Below, piece after piece: positions 13,254 through 21,348 of a DNA stretch of 49,872 nucleotides (position 1 is the stretch's first letter; each line of letters opens with the position of its first letter). The DNA lies in contig QXWO01000045.1 in NCBI GenBank assembly GCA_009911035.1, forward strand, positions 1 through 49,872. Reading direction: 5' to 3'. The notes below the pieces were generated by a model that ran no database searches, was not told the DNA's origin, and saw nothing but the letters and a program-made list of their open reading frames with translations. A program made the position numbers and the translations under genes. The stretch comes from Lachnospiraceae bacterium. Lineage in GTDB: Bacteria > Bacillota > Clostridia > Lachnospirales > Lachnospiraceae.

Positions 13254-14545
13254 ATTATTCAGCAGAACAGAACGTTGTCGGCGCGTTATTCCTTGATATT
13301 TCAAACATGGACATGATCTACGGATTATTGTCTGCAGAAATGTTTAAAGATGCCCTTCTTGGCCGGATATACCTTGAATTCCAGCGTGCCTATGATAACG
13401 GATACGTAATCAGCCCGGCGGCCATGATACAGAAACTTTCCAGCGAGAACCTGCCAGAGCAGATCATTGCGGAGGCTATTAAAAGCAGTGTATCTGGGAC
13501 TGTGACAGGAGCCGCAATAAAAACTGATGCCTGTGTCATAGCAGACAATTTTAAGGCGCGCAGCCTGGAGAAAATTCTGAACAGCGTAAAGGTATCGCCG
13601 GACGGAATTGAAAAGCAAACAGGGGAGCTTATTATCAGACTGGAGGGACTGCTGGATAACAGGAGAATAGCGGCAAAATCATTGTCTGATATTGCAAAAG
13701 AAAATAAAGGAAAATATTTTACAGATAATGGACGGGCAGGCATTTATACGGGATTTCCCGTACTGGATGATATGCTGGGAGGACTGGAAGGCGGGGATAT
13801 GATCGTGATAGGGGCCCGTCCGGCTGTAGGTAAATCTGCTTTTGTGACCCAGATTGCGGCAAACCTTGAAAAGCAGGGAAAACGGGTGGGATTTTATAAT
13901 CTGGAAATGCAGGAAAAGCAGGTGTATGAGCGGTTTGTGGTGTCCCAGAGCGGAATAGGGCTTACAAGGCTCCGCAGGGCGAAGAGATTTCTGGGGGATG
14001 AAAAAGAGCGTTTTGAATCTGCCAATGAAATTTTGGAGAAAAAAGAGAATATTGTCATCACTACAGGCAGCAGGACTGTGAATGAGATAAGAAGCGAAAG
14101 CCGGCATATGGGATATGATGTGATTATCATTGATTATTTGCAGCTTTTACATGCAGATAAAGAATATCGCGGAAACAGATATGCAGAAGTCGGATCCGTT
14201 TCCAGAGCAATTAAATCACTTGCTATGGAGATGAATGTTCCAATAATTGCACTTTCACAGCTTAATCGGACATCAGAAGTAAGGGAGACAAAAGAACCGA
14301 CAATGGCAGAACTGCGTGAGGCAGGCGATATTGAGCAGGATGCAAGCGTAATCATCCTTATGTGGAATCTTTCGCCAAAGTCCCGTGAAAAGAAAGGATG
14401 TAAGGTAGAAAAACAGCGTCAGGGAAAAACCGGGAAAGTAGTTATGGATTTTAACGGCGACCTAATGCAGTTTGTGGAGTCTGGGCAGAGCATAGAGGAG
14501 GCGCAGGAATGGGCGAAAGCGGATGACGACTGTCCGTTCCAGTGA
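13250..14545 (+). CDS. dnaB: Replicative DNA helicase (DnaB family)
   Basis: The 431-residue protein has the DnaB N-terminal domain (EQNVVGALFLDISNMDMIY) and a RecA-type helicase core. The Walker A is GARPAVGKSAF, followed by FYNLEMQEKQVYER; Walker B is VIIIDYLQLL, and the later helicase segments include IALSQLNRTSE and REAGDIEQDASVI. It unwinds DNA at the phage fork and should be loaded by the initiator encoded just upstream. TTG 13250 overlaps the TGA of the initiator and has GGAGGTGATGGAAA upstream, so the two are translationally coupled. Confidence 0.93.
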   Translation: MNYSAEQNVVGALFLDISNMDMIYGLLSAEMFKDALLGRIYLEFQRAYDNGYVISPAAMIQKLSSENLPEQIIAEAIKSSVSGTVTGAAIKTDACVIADNFKARSLEKILNSVKVSPDGIEKQTGELIIRLEGLLDNRRIAAKSLSDIAKENKGKYFTDNGRAGIYTGFPVLDDMLGGLEGGDMIVIGARPAVGKSAFVTQIAANLEKQGKRVGFYNLEMQEKQVYERFVVSQSGIGLTRLRRAKRFLGDEKERFESANEILEKKENIVITTGSRTVNEIRSESRHMGYDVIIIDYLQLLHADKEYRGNRYAEVGSVSRAIKSLAMEMNVPIIALSQLNRTSEVRETKEPTMAELREAGDIEQDASVIILMWNLSPKSREKKGCKVEKQRQGKTGKVVMDFNGDLMQFVESGQSIEEAQEWAKADDDCPFQ

Positions 14546-14787
14546 AATGGAAGATGGCAGGAGTAAAATTTTTAAAAGGAGCCGAGGAATGGCAGCTCTT
14601 TATGGATTACTGGAATTTATGTCAGAAGTACTGGGAGCCGGAAGAAAACGATAAATACTGGGAAGAACTGGTGGATGCAGCAGATAAATTTTACAGGAAA
14701 TATAATACCAGTTTTGCAAGGTCACTGGCAGCGGATTTTATAAGTGAGGTGGAAAGAAAGAAAAAGGCATTACATACAGCAGGTTGA
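14542..14787 (+). CDS. Small conserved phage protein after DnaB
   Basis: GTG 14542 overlaps the helicase stop (GTGA). An ATG at 14554 is the alternative start. The 81-residue product is rich in aromatic residues (EEWQLFMDYWNLCQKYWEPEENDKYW) followed by a helical C-terminus (FYRKYNTSFARSLAADFISEVERK). Proteins of this look follow DnaB in many Clostridial phages; the function is unknown. Confidence 0.6.
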   Translation: MKWKMAGVKFLKGAEEWQLFMDYWNLCQKYWEPEENDKYWEELVDAADKFYRKYNTSFARSLAADFISEVERKKKALHTAG

Positions 14788-14903
14788 AATTGATTACGCG
14801 TGCCATACAGGAATAATAGCCTTTTGGAAATATATATCACATAGAAACCGCATTGGAATGTACGGGGAGGCTTCCGGTAGGGGCCTCCCGGAAAGGAGGG
14901 GGA

Positions 14904-15302
14904 ATGGCCTGTCTGACAAAGGAACAGCTTACCGCATGGCGGCAGCAGGGGAAGACAAATATACAGATAGCGGAAATGACAGGACGGAGCGTTGACACGG
15001 TCAACGGCCTGTTCAGCAGATATAAAATACCGCCCAGAAGCAGGGGAATCCCGCAGGAAACAAAAGAAACCATCCTGCGCATGAAGGGATCCGGCAGCAG
15101 TATAAAAGAGATCATGGAAAAGACCGGGCTTTCGGAATCAGCGGTATATAACCACGCAAAGGCAGCAGGACTCATACCGGACAGGGATATGGGGCTCCCG
15201 GATGTACTCATCATGGCGGAGACACGTACGCCGAGGATATCCAGAATGGTGTGTGGTGGAAAAAGATATTTGGATGTAACAGAGATTTACATTCCATTGT
15301 GA
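14904..15302 (+). CDS. Helix-turn-helix DNA-binding protein
   Basis: The 132-residue product contains two HTH-like segments: LTAWRQQGKTNIQIAEMTGRS at the N-terminus and ILRMKGSGSSIKEIMEKTGL further on, both in the style of resolvase/MarR-type or sigma-like helices. ATG 14904 follows AAGGAGGGGGA. Just upstream a hairpin (GGGAGGC...GCCTCCC, about 14864-14890) separates it from the previous gene. It may regulate the accessory block downstream. Confidence 0.65.
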   Translation: MACLTKEQLTAWRQQGKTNIQIAEMTGRSVDTVNGLFSRYKIPPRSRGIPQETKETILRMKGSGSSIKEIMEKTGLSESAVYNHAKAAGLIPDRDMGLPDVLIMAETRTPRISRMVCGGKRYLDVTEIYIPL

Positions 15303-15345
15303 TGCATGGATGATAATTTGAAAATGAGAGGTATGGAGCTCTAAC

Positions 15346-16173
15346 ATGAACGCAGTAATAAAATATCCCGGTTCCAAATGGCGTACCGCCGGATGGATAA
15401 TCAGCCACTTCCCGTCCCACCACAGCTACCTTGAACCCTTCCTCGGGAGCGGGGCCGTGCTTTTTAACAAGCCCCGGTCAGACATTGAGACAGTAAATGA
15501 CCTGGACGGAAACGTGGTGAACCTGTTCCGCTGGATAAAGGAGGACCCGGAGAAGCTTGCCCGTGAGATTTATTACACACCCTATGCAAGGCAGGTATAT
15601 GAGGATGCCTTTGCACTGGCGCCGGAGGACAGTCTGGGGAAAGCGGTAAACTTTTACATCCGCCTTAACATGGGCCACGGGTTCCGCACCACCGGGAAAA
15701 AGGTGGGCTGGAAGAATGATGTGCAGGGCCGGGAGAGGGCATATGCCGCCCGTGACTGGTGCAGCCTCCCGGGAAGGATCATGGAGGCGGCAGAGCGTCT
15801 CCGGGGCGTGCAGATAGAATGCCGGCCGGCAGTAGAGCTTATGGGGAGATCCAACTATCCAAACGTGCTTATTTATCTTGATCCGCCCTACATGCCGGAA
15901 ACAAGGAATGGGAAGCAGTACCGCTGTGAGATGTACAGCCGGGAGAGCCACGAAGAACTGCTGGAAGCGGCAAAAAAGCATAAAGGCCCCGTACTTATAA
16001 GCGGCTATGAGTCAGGCTTATATAACAGTATGCTGGAAGGCTGGCACAGGGAAGAAATAGACAACTACTCCCAGGCAGGCAGCAGGAAAAAAGAAATCTT
16101 ATGGATGAATTATGAAGCGGACAGCCAGATGTCACTGCAGGACATCTGGCCGGGATGGCAGATGGAAGGGTAG
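15346..16173 (+). CDS. DNA adenine N6-methyltransferase, Dam/D12 class
   Basis: The 275-residue enzyme has the D12-class signatures: NAVIKYPGSKWRTAGWI with the SAM-binding FLGSGAVLFNKP loop, NDLDGNVVNLFRWI, and the catalytic motif IYLDPPYMPET. It transfers a methyl group from S-adenosylmethionine to adenine in a specific DNA sequence, probably to shield phage DNA from host restriction. No restriction partner is encoded nearby, so it acts as an orphan methylase. ATG 15346 follows GAGGTATGGAGCTCTAAC. It ends 6 bases before the next gene. The recognition sequence cannot be read from the protein. Confidence 0.92.
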   Translation: MNAVIKYPGSKWRTAGWIISHFPSHHSYLEPFLGSGAVLFNKPRSDIETVNDLDGNVVNLFRWIKEDPEKLAREIYYTPYARQVYEDAFALAPEDSLGKAVNFYIRLNMGHGFRTTGKKVGWKNDVQGRERAYAARDWCSLPGRIMEAAERLRGVQIECRPAVELMGRSNYPNVLIYLDPPYMPETRNGKQYRCEMYSRESHEELLEAAKKHKGPVLISGYESGLYNSMLEGWHREEIDNYSQAGSRKKEILWMNYEADSQMSLQDIWPGWQMEG

Positions 16174-16179
16174 GAAAGT

Positions 16180-16512
16180 ATGGGAAAATATAAACCGGAA
16201 ATAGTTGAGGGAAAAGTAAACGGTACGGGATGGCCCATTGATGGCCAGGTATTGATTCTGACCTCATGGGATCATGATAATCATGAAAGCTGGCACTTAT
16301 ACAAATGGCCGGACGAAGCAGACAGGGCGGTAATGGAAACCATGTTTGTTACAGAAACAGAAGCAGGGATGTGTCTTTATAACACACTGGAGGAGTTTGC
16401 GGAAAACTGGAACGAATGGGAACCGGAGGGCAGTTTCTGCATTCCTTTAGAGAATGTGGAGATTGTAAAGGTTATTCAGGAGGAAGCGGCATGGACAGGG
16501 AATATGGATTAA
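16180..16512 (+). CDS. Hypothetical phage protein (110 residues)
   Basis: An acidic, Trp-rich product (TSWDHDNHESWHLYKWPDEADR) with a mixed alpha/beta look and no recognised motif. ATG 16180 is preceded by GGAAGGGTAGGAAAGT. It overlaps the next gene by 22 bases. Probably part of the accessory transcript running from the methylase onward. Confidence 0.55.
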   Translation: MGKYKPEIVEGKVNGTGWPIDGQVLILTSWDHDNHESWHLYKWPDEADRAVMETMFVTETEAGMCLYNTLEEFAENWNEWEPEGSFCIPLENVEIVKVIQEEAAWTGNMD

Positions 16513-16733
16513 AACAGTTATTTGGAAGTGCGACAAAAGAAGCGTCATGGTGCAGGACATGCGCAAGCCGCGGTACCTGCACTATCAAAGAGACAGTATC
16601 CATGGAACAGATGATGGTTGAAAGACCAATATGCAAATATGTGGAGGTAACAGCGAAATGCGGGAGATATATAAAAGACCCCAGCGCACCGCCTGCTCCC
16701 AGAAGTTCTTTTGAGTCTTTGCTTGGGATATAG
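16491..16733 (+). CDS. Cys-rich small phage protein (80 residues)
   Basis: ATG 16491 follows CAGGAGGAAGCGGC; the frame upstream is shadow of the previous gene. The product holds CRTCASRGTC and CKYVEVTAKC pairs, suggesting a small metal site. It ends PPAPRSSFESLLGI. The function is unknown. Confidence 0.6.
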   Translation: MDREYGLKQLFGSATKEASWCRTCASRGTCTIKETVSMEQMMVERPICKYVEVTAKCGRYIKDPSAPPAPRSSFESLLGI

Positions 16734-16749
16734 AATACGGAGGTATACA

Positions 16750-16941
16750 GTGAGAGCTTACAGAGTATCAAAGAAGTGTGATGATTCACTTGATAAAAAA
16801 GTTGAATCAGTAAAAAACTATGACGTTGGGGATCTGCTATATGTGTTACGCGATATTGAAAAGTGTCCTCAAAACTATGATGAAATAATTATAAAGGGTG
16901 TTGTAAGCCGGCTTTATGATATGGGAATCAGGTGTATATAA
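16750..16941 (+). CDS. Hypothetical phage protein (63 residues)
   Basis: GTG 16750 has GGAGG ending about 6 bases upstream; the frame before it lacks a start signal. The product is helical with DVGDLLYVLRDIEKCPQNYD. No family is recognised. Confidence 0.5.
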   Translation: MRAYRVSKKCDDSLDKKVESVKNYDVGDLLYVLRDIEKCPQNYDEIIIKGVVSRLYDMGIRCI

Positions 16942-16977
16942 AATTGGGACTGGGTGTAAAAATATGGAGGCAGCAGA

Positions 16978-17163
16978 ATGCAGAGGGCATATAACTTACT
17001 GATAATTTATAATGATGGGACAGAAAAGGTTGTAAAAAATATAAATTATCATGAATTCAATGAAAAAAGCAATAGTTTTTGTTATGAAAAGAATGGATAT
17101 CGCTCATTCGTACCGGCACAGGCAGTAAGGTTTTTTGGAAGGGAGTTTGATTATTTGCATTAA
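16978..17163 (+). CDS. Hypothetical phage protein (61 residues)
   Basis: ATG 16978 follows GGAGGCAGCAGA. The product looks like a small beta-rich domain (YNLLIIYNDGTEKVVKNINY ... FVPAQAVRFFG), the pattern of short DUF proteins reading as two or three strands. The function is unknown. Confidence 0.5.
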   Translation: MQRAYNLLIIYNDGTEKVVKNINYHEFNEKSNSFCYEKNGYRSFVPAQAVRFFGREFDYLH

Positions 17164-17184
17164 ATATCAAGAAAGGACACAGCC

Positions 17185-17391
17185 ATGAAAGTAATTATGC
17201 TGGAAACAATCGAAGGACAAGAGTTTTCCTTCGTCAAAGGCAAAGTGTATAAAGCATTAGACGGGGATGGGACCGGTGCAGAGGAATTAAGCGGGAAAAT
17301 ACTGGTAAAACAGCCCAACAGCCCAAAGGGAAGGGACTGGTGGTGCACCTTTGATAAATCGTGTATAGGGAAGATTGTTGCAATTATATAA
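17185..17391 (+). CDS. Hypothetical phage protein (68 residues)
   Basis: ATG 17185 follows AAGAAAGGACACAGCC. The small beta-rich product includes FVKGKVYKALDGDGTGAEE and ends in a hydrophobic strand (IGKIVAII). It is followed directly by the first copy of the repeated ribosome-site element. Confidence 0.5.
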   Translation: MKVIMLETIEGQEFSFVKGKVYKALDGDGTGAEELSGKILVKQPNSPKGRDWWCTFDKSCIGKIVAII

Positions 17392-17392
17392 A

Positions 17393-17410
17393 TTAAACTT
17401 TAGCGGAGGT
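17393..17410 (+). repeat. Ribosome-site repeat copy 1
   Basis: TTAAACTTTAGCGGAGGT, 7 bases before ATG 17418. Identical to 18707-18724. Confidence 0.85.
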
Positions 17411-17417
17411 AGGAAGA

Positions 17418-17909
17418 ATGTTAAAACCTGCACAGTTATACACAGAAAAATTACAAGAGGAAAATATTAAGTCATGGTATAAGCCAGAGAACATCTTCTG
17501 GAATGGCTGGTATGGAGATTCACGGATTGATATTATGGAAAACAACTATGACGGCCACCAGTTTGTATCAGTCGACAAAGACGATAACGTAATAGGCTAC
17601 ATAGCTTATAACATTGACTGGGCTGCAATGTCGGCTGACAGATTTGGTATCATCAGTTTTAAAAGAGGCAGTATTGTATTCGCAAAAGATGTATATAAAG
17701 TTATCTGTGATCTATTTAAAGTATACCACATGAACAGAATATCATGGAGTGCCTACGCAGACAATCCGGCAATCAGAGGATATAGAAATTTCATCAAAAA
17801 GTATGGAGGGCGCGAGTGCGGATACCGTAGACAAAGAGTTAAGCTGATGGATGGAAAGCTTCATGATAGTGTTGAGTTTGAAATACTGGCGGAAGAATTT
17901 AAACTTTAG
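17418..17909 (+). CDS. GNAT-family acetyltransferase-like phage protein
   Basis: The 163-residue product resembles phage GNAT proteins: strand segments HQFVSVDKDDNVIGYIAYNI, a central strand with helix (VYKVICDLFKVY) and C-terminal INRISW/YRNFIKKYGG-like fold end (NPAIRGYRNFIKKYGG). The substrate is unknown. Its last codons (ttt aaa ctt tag) are themselves a copy of the repeated element, so the stop lies inside the repeat. It sits directly before the PP-loop gene, with which it may work. Confidence 0.6.
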   Translation: MLKPAQLYTEKLQEENIKSWYKPENIFWNGWYGDSRIDIMENNYDGHQFVSVDKDDNVIGYIAYNIDWAAMSADRFGIISFKRGSIVFAKDVYKVICDLFKVYHMNRISWSAYADNPAIRGYRNFIKKYGGRECGYRRQRVKLMDGKLHDSVEFEILAEEFKL

Positions 17910-17915
17910 CAGGGA
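17899..17915 (+). repeat. Ribosome-site repeat, variant at a gene 3' end
   Basis: TTAAACTTTAGCAGGGA provides both the stop codon (TAG 17907-17909) of the GNAT gene and a purine-rich stretch before the next start. Confidence 0.6.
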
Positions 17916-17931
17916 AGGACTGGAAGACGAA

Positions 17932-18705
17932 ATGCGATACATAGCAAGCTGGAGCGGAGGAAAGGACAGCACCGCAAGCATCATACTGGCACATGAGAAC
18001 AACGAACCACTTGACTTTATCATCTTTTCCGAAGTTATGTTTGATAAAAATATAAGCGGAGAGTTGCCGGAGCATATAGAGTTTATCAAAAATAAGTGTA
18101 TTCCGCTGTTTGAAAGTTGGAGGTATAAAACGAAAATACTTCATGCAGATTTAACGTATATGGATATATTTTTAAGGCAACCAACAAGGGGTAAGCGTTT
18201 CGGTACTGGAATGATAACCGGATTTCCGATGTCGGGTAGATGTCAGATTAACAAAAGTGTAAAGATTCTTCCGATAAAGAAATTTTTAAAAAATTTCGGA
18301 GGAGAATTTACCCAATACATAGGAATTGCGGTTGATGAGCCAGTACGGCTTGACAGAGTTGTGAAGACTTCAAACCAAATATCATTGCTGCAAAAGTACA
18401 GCTATACAGAGCAAATGGCATTCGACCTTTGCAAGAAGTATGACTTGCTATCGCCAATATATGATTTTGCCCCGAGAGGTGGCTGCTGGTTCTGCCCAAA
18501 CGCAAGAGACAATGAATTACGGCATTTGAGAAATAACCATAAAGAATACTGGAATACGCTTTTATGGCTGGAAACAATGCCCAATCTCATAGGAGATAAA
18601 TGGAACACACTTACGAAGACAGGCATACATGACAAGGAAGAGCAGTTTTTCTGGGAAGACAGGCAGATAACCATATTTGAGTATTTAAAATCGGTAGCAA
18701 CTTAA
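17932..18705 (+). CDS. PP-loop ATPase, PAPS-reductase-like phage protein
   Basis: The 257-residue protein has the PP-loop SWSGGKDSTAS at its N-terminus, the ATP-pyrophosphatase motif of PAPS reductase and related sulfur-transfer enzymes. A C-terminal GGCWFCPNA (CxxC) could bind an iron-sulfur cluster or zinc. Phage relatives are usually named phosphoadenosine phosphosulfate reductase family, but a metabolic role is not certain; DNA or RNA base modification is possible. ATG 17932 is chosen since the motif begins six codons later and GGAAGACGA precedes it. It lies between repeat copies. Confidence 0.75.
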   Translation: MRYIASWSGGKDSTASIILAHENNEPLDFIIFSEVMFDKNISGELPEHIEFIKNKCIPLFESWRYKTKILHADLTYMDIFLRQPTRGKRFGTGMITGFPMSGRCQINKSVKILPIKKFLKNFGGEFTQYIGIAVDEPVRLDRVVKTSNQISLLQKYSYTEQMAFDLCKKYDLLSPIYDFAPRGGCWFCPNARDNELRHLRNNHKEYWNTLLWLETMPNLIGDKWNTLTKTGIHDKEEQFFWEDRQITIFEYLKSVAT

Positions 18706-18706
18706 C

Positions 18707-18724
18707 TTAAACTTTAGCGGAGGT
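18707..18724 (+). repeat. Ribosome-site repeat copy 2
   Basis: TTAAACTTTAGCGGAGGT, 6 bases before ATG 18731. Confidence 0.85.
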
Positions 18725-18730
18725 GTAGAA

Positions 18731-19201
18731 ATGACAGAATGGAGAGCAGCAGATTTAATTAGACGGATAAAAGTAGAGGAAACGGCAGAGAGATACGTGG
18801 ATAGGCACAAGGCGTTTGACCTGGCAATTAAAGCCCTTGAAGAAATCCAGCAGTACCGGGAAATTGGTACAGTTGAGGAACTAAGAAAATTAAAAGAAAG
18901 TAATTTAAGTGGTCTTGAACTTGCAATGATAGCGGTTTATGTTGAAAAGCTGAAACAATATGAGGACTTGGAGAAACAGGGAAACCTGCTGAAAAATCCT
19001 AAGGAATTAGAAAACAGTATTCTTGAAAGGATGAAAGAATTTATGGACAAGTATCGAAGTTATTCTGAAAGTTCTATTGATCATTTTGGGGGAAAAGCAG
19101 ATGCCATGGAGACTTCTATGCGGATTGTAAGGGTGCATTTTCGGAAGTGGCAGACGGAATACAGGTCAGCTAAATTAAACTTTAGCGGAGGCAGGAAATG
19201 A
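18731..19201 (+). CDS. Coiled-coil phage protein (156 residues)
   Basis: A charged helical product: RAADLIRRIKVEETAERYVD near the start, a heptad-like middle (VEKLKQYEDLEKQGNLLKN) and a central segment SIDHFGGKADAMETSM. Its end is read through the next repeat copy (KLNFSGGRK) and its TGA overlaps ATG 19198. No family is recognised; the N-terminal part resembles small phage proteins that carry a diagnostic AxxLI.AI helix. Confidence 0.55.
   Translation: MTEWRAADLIRRIKVEETAERYVDRHKAFDLAIKALEEIQQYREIGTVEELRKLKESNLSGLELAMIAVYVEKLKQYEDLEKQGNLLKNPKELENSILERMKEFMDKYRSYSESSIDHFGGKADAMETSMRIVRVHFRKWQTEYRSAKLNFSGGRK
19175..19192 (+). repeat. Ribosome-site repeat copy 3
   Basis: TTAAACTTTAGCGGAGGC, 5 bases before ATG 19198; one base differs from copies 1 and 2. 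Confidence 0.8.
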
Positions 19202-19303
19202 CAAATGCAGAGGAAACAAAACGGTACAAAGCAAGGAATTATTAAACTTTAGTAGAGGTGGAAAATGATAGTAAAAGAAGCAAAGAAAGAATCTCTTGTA
19301 TGA
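19198..19303 (+). other. Two micro-ORFs between repeat copies, likely gene remnants
   Basis: ATG 19198 gives 15 codons (TNAEETKRYKARNY) and ATG 19265 gives 12 codons (IVKEAKKESLV). Each follows a full copy of the ribosome-site repeat at the correct distance, but each stops almost at once. They look like the first codons of genes removed by recombination. Confidence 0.45.
19242..19259 (+). repeat. Ribosome-site repeat copy 4
   Basis: TTAAACTTTAGTAGAGGT, 5 bases before ATG 19265. Confidence 0.75.
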
Positions 19304-19306
19304 AGT

Positions 19307-19489
19307 ATGGCAGAAATTATATTACACCCATGTCACCCAGACTATTGTAAGGAATGTATTTTTTATGGTGGCAGTAATGGCAGTTGCCAGAGTGAGGACT
19401 ACATACAGAACAGCTATAAAGTAAATTGCGTGTGGCATTACTGCAAATACAAGCGGAAGAGGCACACAGAAAGCGAAGTTTTCTCATAA
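19307..19489 (+). CDS. Cys-rich small phage protein (60 residues)
   Basis: The product has seven Cys, in CHPDYCKECIFYGGSNGSC and CVWHYCKYK, suggesting one or two zinc sites. ATG 19307 has no clear ribosome site, but it lies 4 bases after the micro-ORF stop, allowing coupling. The function is unknown. Confidence 0.5.
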   Translation: MAEIILHPCHPDYCKECIFYGGSNGSCQSEDYIQNSYKVNCVWHYCKYKRKRHTESEVFS

Positions 19490-19514
19490 AGAAAGCGGGT
19501 GGAAATATGTACAC

Positions 19515-19592
19515 ATGGAAAAACGGGAACTATCTTCTGTTGAGAAATGGGAAAAGTATTCAAAGCAAGTGTCTGATGGCGTTGTAGGGTAG
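19515..19592 (+). CDS. Possible 25-residue phage peptide
   Basis: ATG 19515 reads EKRELSSVEKWEKYSKQVSD and stops at TAG 19590. The amino acid make-up is protein-like, but the ribosome site (GGGTGGAAAT) fits the ATG at 19508 in another frame better. Weakly supported. Confidence 0.25.
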   Translation: MEKRELSSVEKWEKYSKQVSDGVVG

Positions 19593-19631
19593 CTAAACTG
19601 ACATTTAGCAGGGAAAGGAAGGAATGTAATT

Positions 19632-20024
19632 ATGACAAAAAAAGAACTGGCAGAAAAACTTGACGGAACGGAATATGCCGGATACAGGATATTCAGCAGG
19701 GAGATTGTGAAGGAGGCAGAAGAAAGCGGTCTGGTTATCGTCTATGGTGCATCGGATGATTTGATGGAATTTGAAGGAGCGTTTGAGGATGAGGGCGGCT
19801 GTTTTGATGGTGGCACAGTTTATTTTGACAGAAATGGTGTATCAATGGATGATACCGAAAGAGATTACTCAATTACAGCAAAGTGGTGTAACGGGGAAGA
19901 TGAAGAGGGCAACCCTGCGACATGGAGTTATGAGACGGATATTCCACATGAGACATTCAAAATATGGGAAGACGGGGATCTTTACTGTATAGGGCTTGTA
20001 TTTGCGATTGAGGATATCCAATAA
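19632..20024 (+). CDS. Hypothetical acidic phage protein (130 residues)
   Basis: An acidic protein with an N-terminal helix (KKELAEKLDGTEYAGY), then EAEESGLVIVYGASDDLMEF and an aromatic C-terminal half (HETFKIWEDGDLYCIGLVF). Proteins of this layout occur in Lachnospiraceae prophages; no function is known. ATG 19632 follows GGAAAGGAAGGAATGTAATT. Confidence 0.6.
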   Translation: MTKKELAEKLDGTEYAGYRIFSREIVKEAEESGLVIVYGASDDLMEFEGAFEDEGGCFDGGTVYFDRNGVSMDDTERDYSITAKWCNGEDEEGNPATWSYETDIPHETFKIWEDGDLYCIGLVFAIEDIQ

Positions 20025-20042
20025 TTTACAGGAGATAGGGAA

Positions 20043-20294
20043 ATGGTAGAAAAATGGCTGAAATGGGAAAACGGAAAAGAGTGGGGAGAAATACAGTGCC
20101 CCATGCTGGATGATGAGTATGTAATGACATACTATCCCGAAGGAGTCCCCTGTTATTACTCATACACAGCACCATTCATATGTGACAGCGATGTATGTTA
20201 TTACAGATATGACCATGACGAAGGCGGCTGGGATGAAAACACATTGTTCTGCATGGGAGAATACACAGAGGGGACAATAGTCAGATTCGGTTAG
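20043..20294 (+). CDS. Hypothetical phage protein (83 residues)
   Basis: ATG 20043 follows GGAGATAGGGAA. The product is rich in Tyr, Trp and Asp (VMTYYPEGVPCYYSYTAPF) and ends GEYTEGTIVRFG. No family is recognised. Confidence 0.5.
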   Translation: MVEKWLKWENGKEWGEIQCPMLDDEYVMTYYPEGVPCYYSYTAPFICDSDVCYYRYDHDEGGWDENTLFCMGEYTEGTIVRFG

Positions 20295-20315
20295 CACAAA
20301 GGAAGGAGGTACATA

Positions 20316-20693
20316 GTGAGCCAGATAGTAGAAATAACCATGGATTTAACAAATCCGAACTGCAAGCCCAGAATAGAAGCCTTTGAGATAACAAAAATAA
20401 CCGAAAAAAACATTTACTGCGAGGGGAGAAGGTTTTATATCCCCAACATGAATGAAGTAAAATACAGAGGATTCCTAAAGTATACATACCGTTACCAGAC
20501 AGAGGAAACGGATTACAGGAAGATAATGGAGTCCGGAGAAACAGAAGAGGCGCTGAAGGGTATCATGAAATACCTTACAGGAGATTTGAAGTGTTACCAG
20601 CGCAGGTTAGACGGACATATAGAGTACTGCCGCCGTAATTTATGGTGCCAGGAGGCAGCAGGCGTAAAACCGTATACGGAGGAAAAATCATGA
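20316..20693 (+). CDS. Hypothetical phage protein (125 residues)
   Basis: GTG 20316 follows AAGGAGGTACATA. The product has an N-terminal beta region (EAFEITKITEKNIYCEGRRF) and a basic helical C-terminus with several Cys. Its stop overlaps the ATG of the ASCH gene (20690). Confidence 0.5.
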   Translation: MSQIVEITMDLTNPNCKPRIEAFEITKITEKNIYCEGRRFYIPNMNEVKYRGFLKYTYRYQTEETDYRKIMESGETEEALKGIMKYLTGDLKCYQRRLDGHIEYCRRNLWCQEAAGVKPYTEEKS

Positions 20694-21142
20694 AAGCACT
20701 GACCATATGGCAGCCATGGGCAGGAGCTGTGGCAGCAGGAATAAAACACAATGAGACGCGAAGCTGGTACACGAACTACAGAGGGCCGCTTGCCATCCAC
20801 GCGGCAAAGCAGGCAATTCAGACAGGGTGGTGCAGGTATACAAGTGATGAAGCGGCGGAAGTGATTTGCAGGCGTATGAACCTGCCGGAGATATTCAGAG
20901 GGCCGGAGGTATTTCCATCGGGAGTGATTCTGGCCACAGCGAATCTGACGGACTGTATAAAAATCACACCGGAATACATATCCACCCTTCCCCAAGATGA
21001 AATTGCGCTGGGAGATTACACAATAGGAAGGTATGCATGGGTATTGGAAGATATAAAGAAACTGTCCCGGCCTGTTCCGGCAAAAGGCAGGCAGGGGCTT
21101 TGGAACTGGGAGGCACCAGACGGACTGTATCAAGGCAGTTGA
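20690..21142 (+). CDS. ASCH-domain protein
   Basis: The 150-residue product begins MKALTIWQPWAGAVAAGIK and has ETRSWYTNYRGPLAIHAAK, the classic ASCH opening (beta-barrel, PUA-like, RNA-binding fold). Some family members are ribonucleases or bind modified bases. The C-terminus has YAWVLEDIKKLSRPVPAKG and GLWNW, also typical. ATG 20690 follows GGAGGAAAAATC. It probably acts on RNA; the partner is unknown. Confidence 0.8.
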   Translation: MKALTIWQPWAGAVAAGIKHNETRSWYTNYRGPLAIHAAKQAIQTGWCRYTSDEAAEVICRRMNLPEIFRGPEVFPSGVILATANLTDCIKITPEYISTLPQDEIALGDYTIGRYAWVLEDIKKLSRPVPAKGRQGLWNWEAPDGLYQGS

Positions 21143-21348
21143 ACATCTGATGCCGGAAGAGGCAGCAGGCGTAATGAGGAAAAGACGGTGAAATCTATTC
21201 CGGTAAAGTATTATCTGATTGATGATATGAAGAATATTGAGTATTAGGCGCTATATATTGCCTAATAAGTTAATATGGTATGGTGGCGGTCTTATCCAGT
21301 CAGCTAAACTTCCATGCGGCAGCAGGATTATAAAGGAGAGAATATTTT
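21143..21348 (+). other. Intergenic region with hairpin and gene remnants
   Basis: No gene over 20 codons is convincing; a short GTG ORF (KSIPVKYYLIDDMKNIEY) ends at 21247. TTAGGC-N10-GCCTAA forms a hairpin at 21244-21265. The stretch CAGCTAAACTT at 21301-21311 recalls the repeated ribosome-site element. Confidence 0.4.

Noticed and set aside
14744-14995. 83-codon ORF overlapping the HTH gene start
   Set aside because: No ribosome site and the overlapping frame at 14904 has a strong one and recognisable HTH segments.
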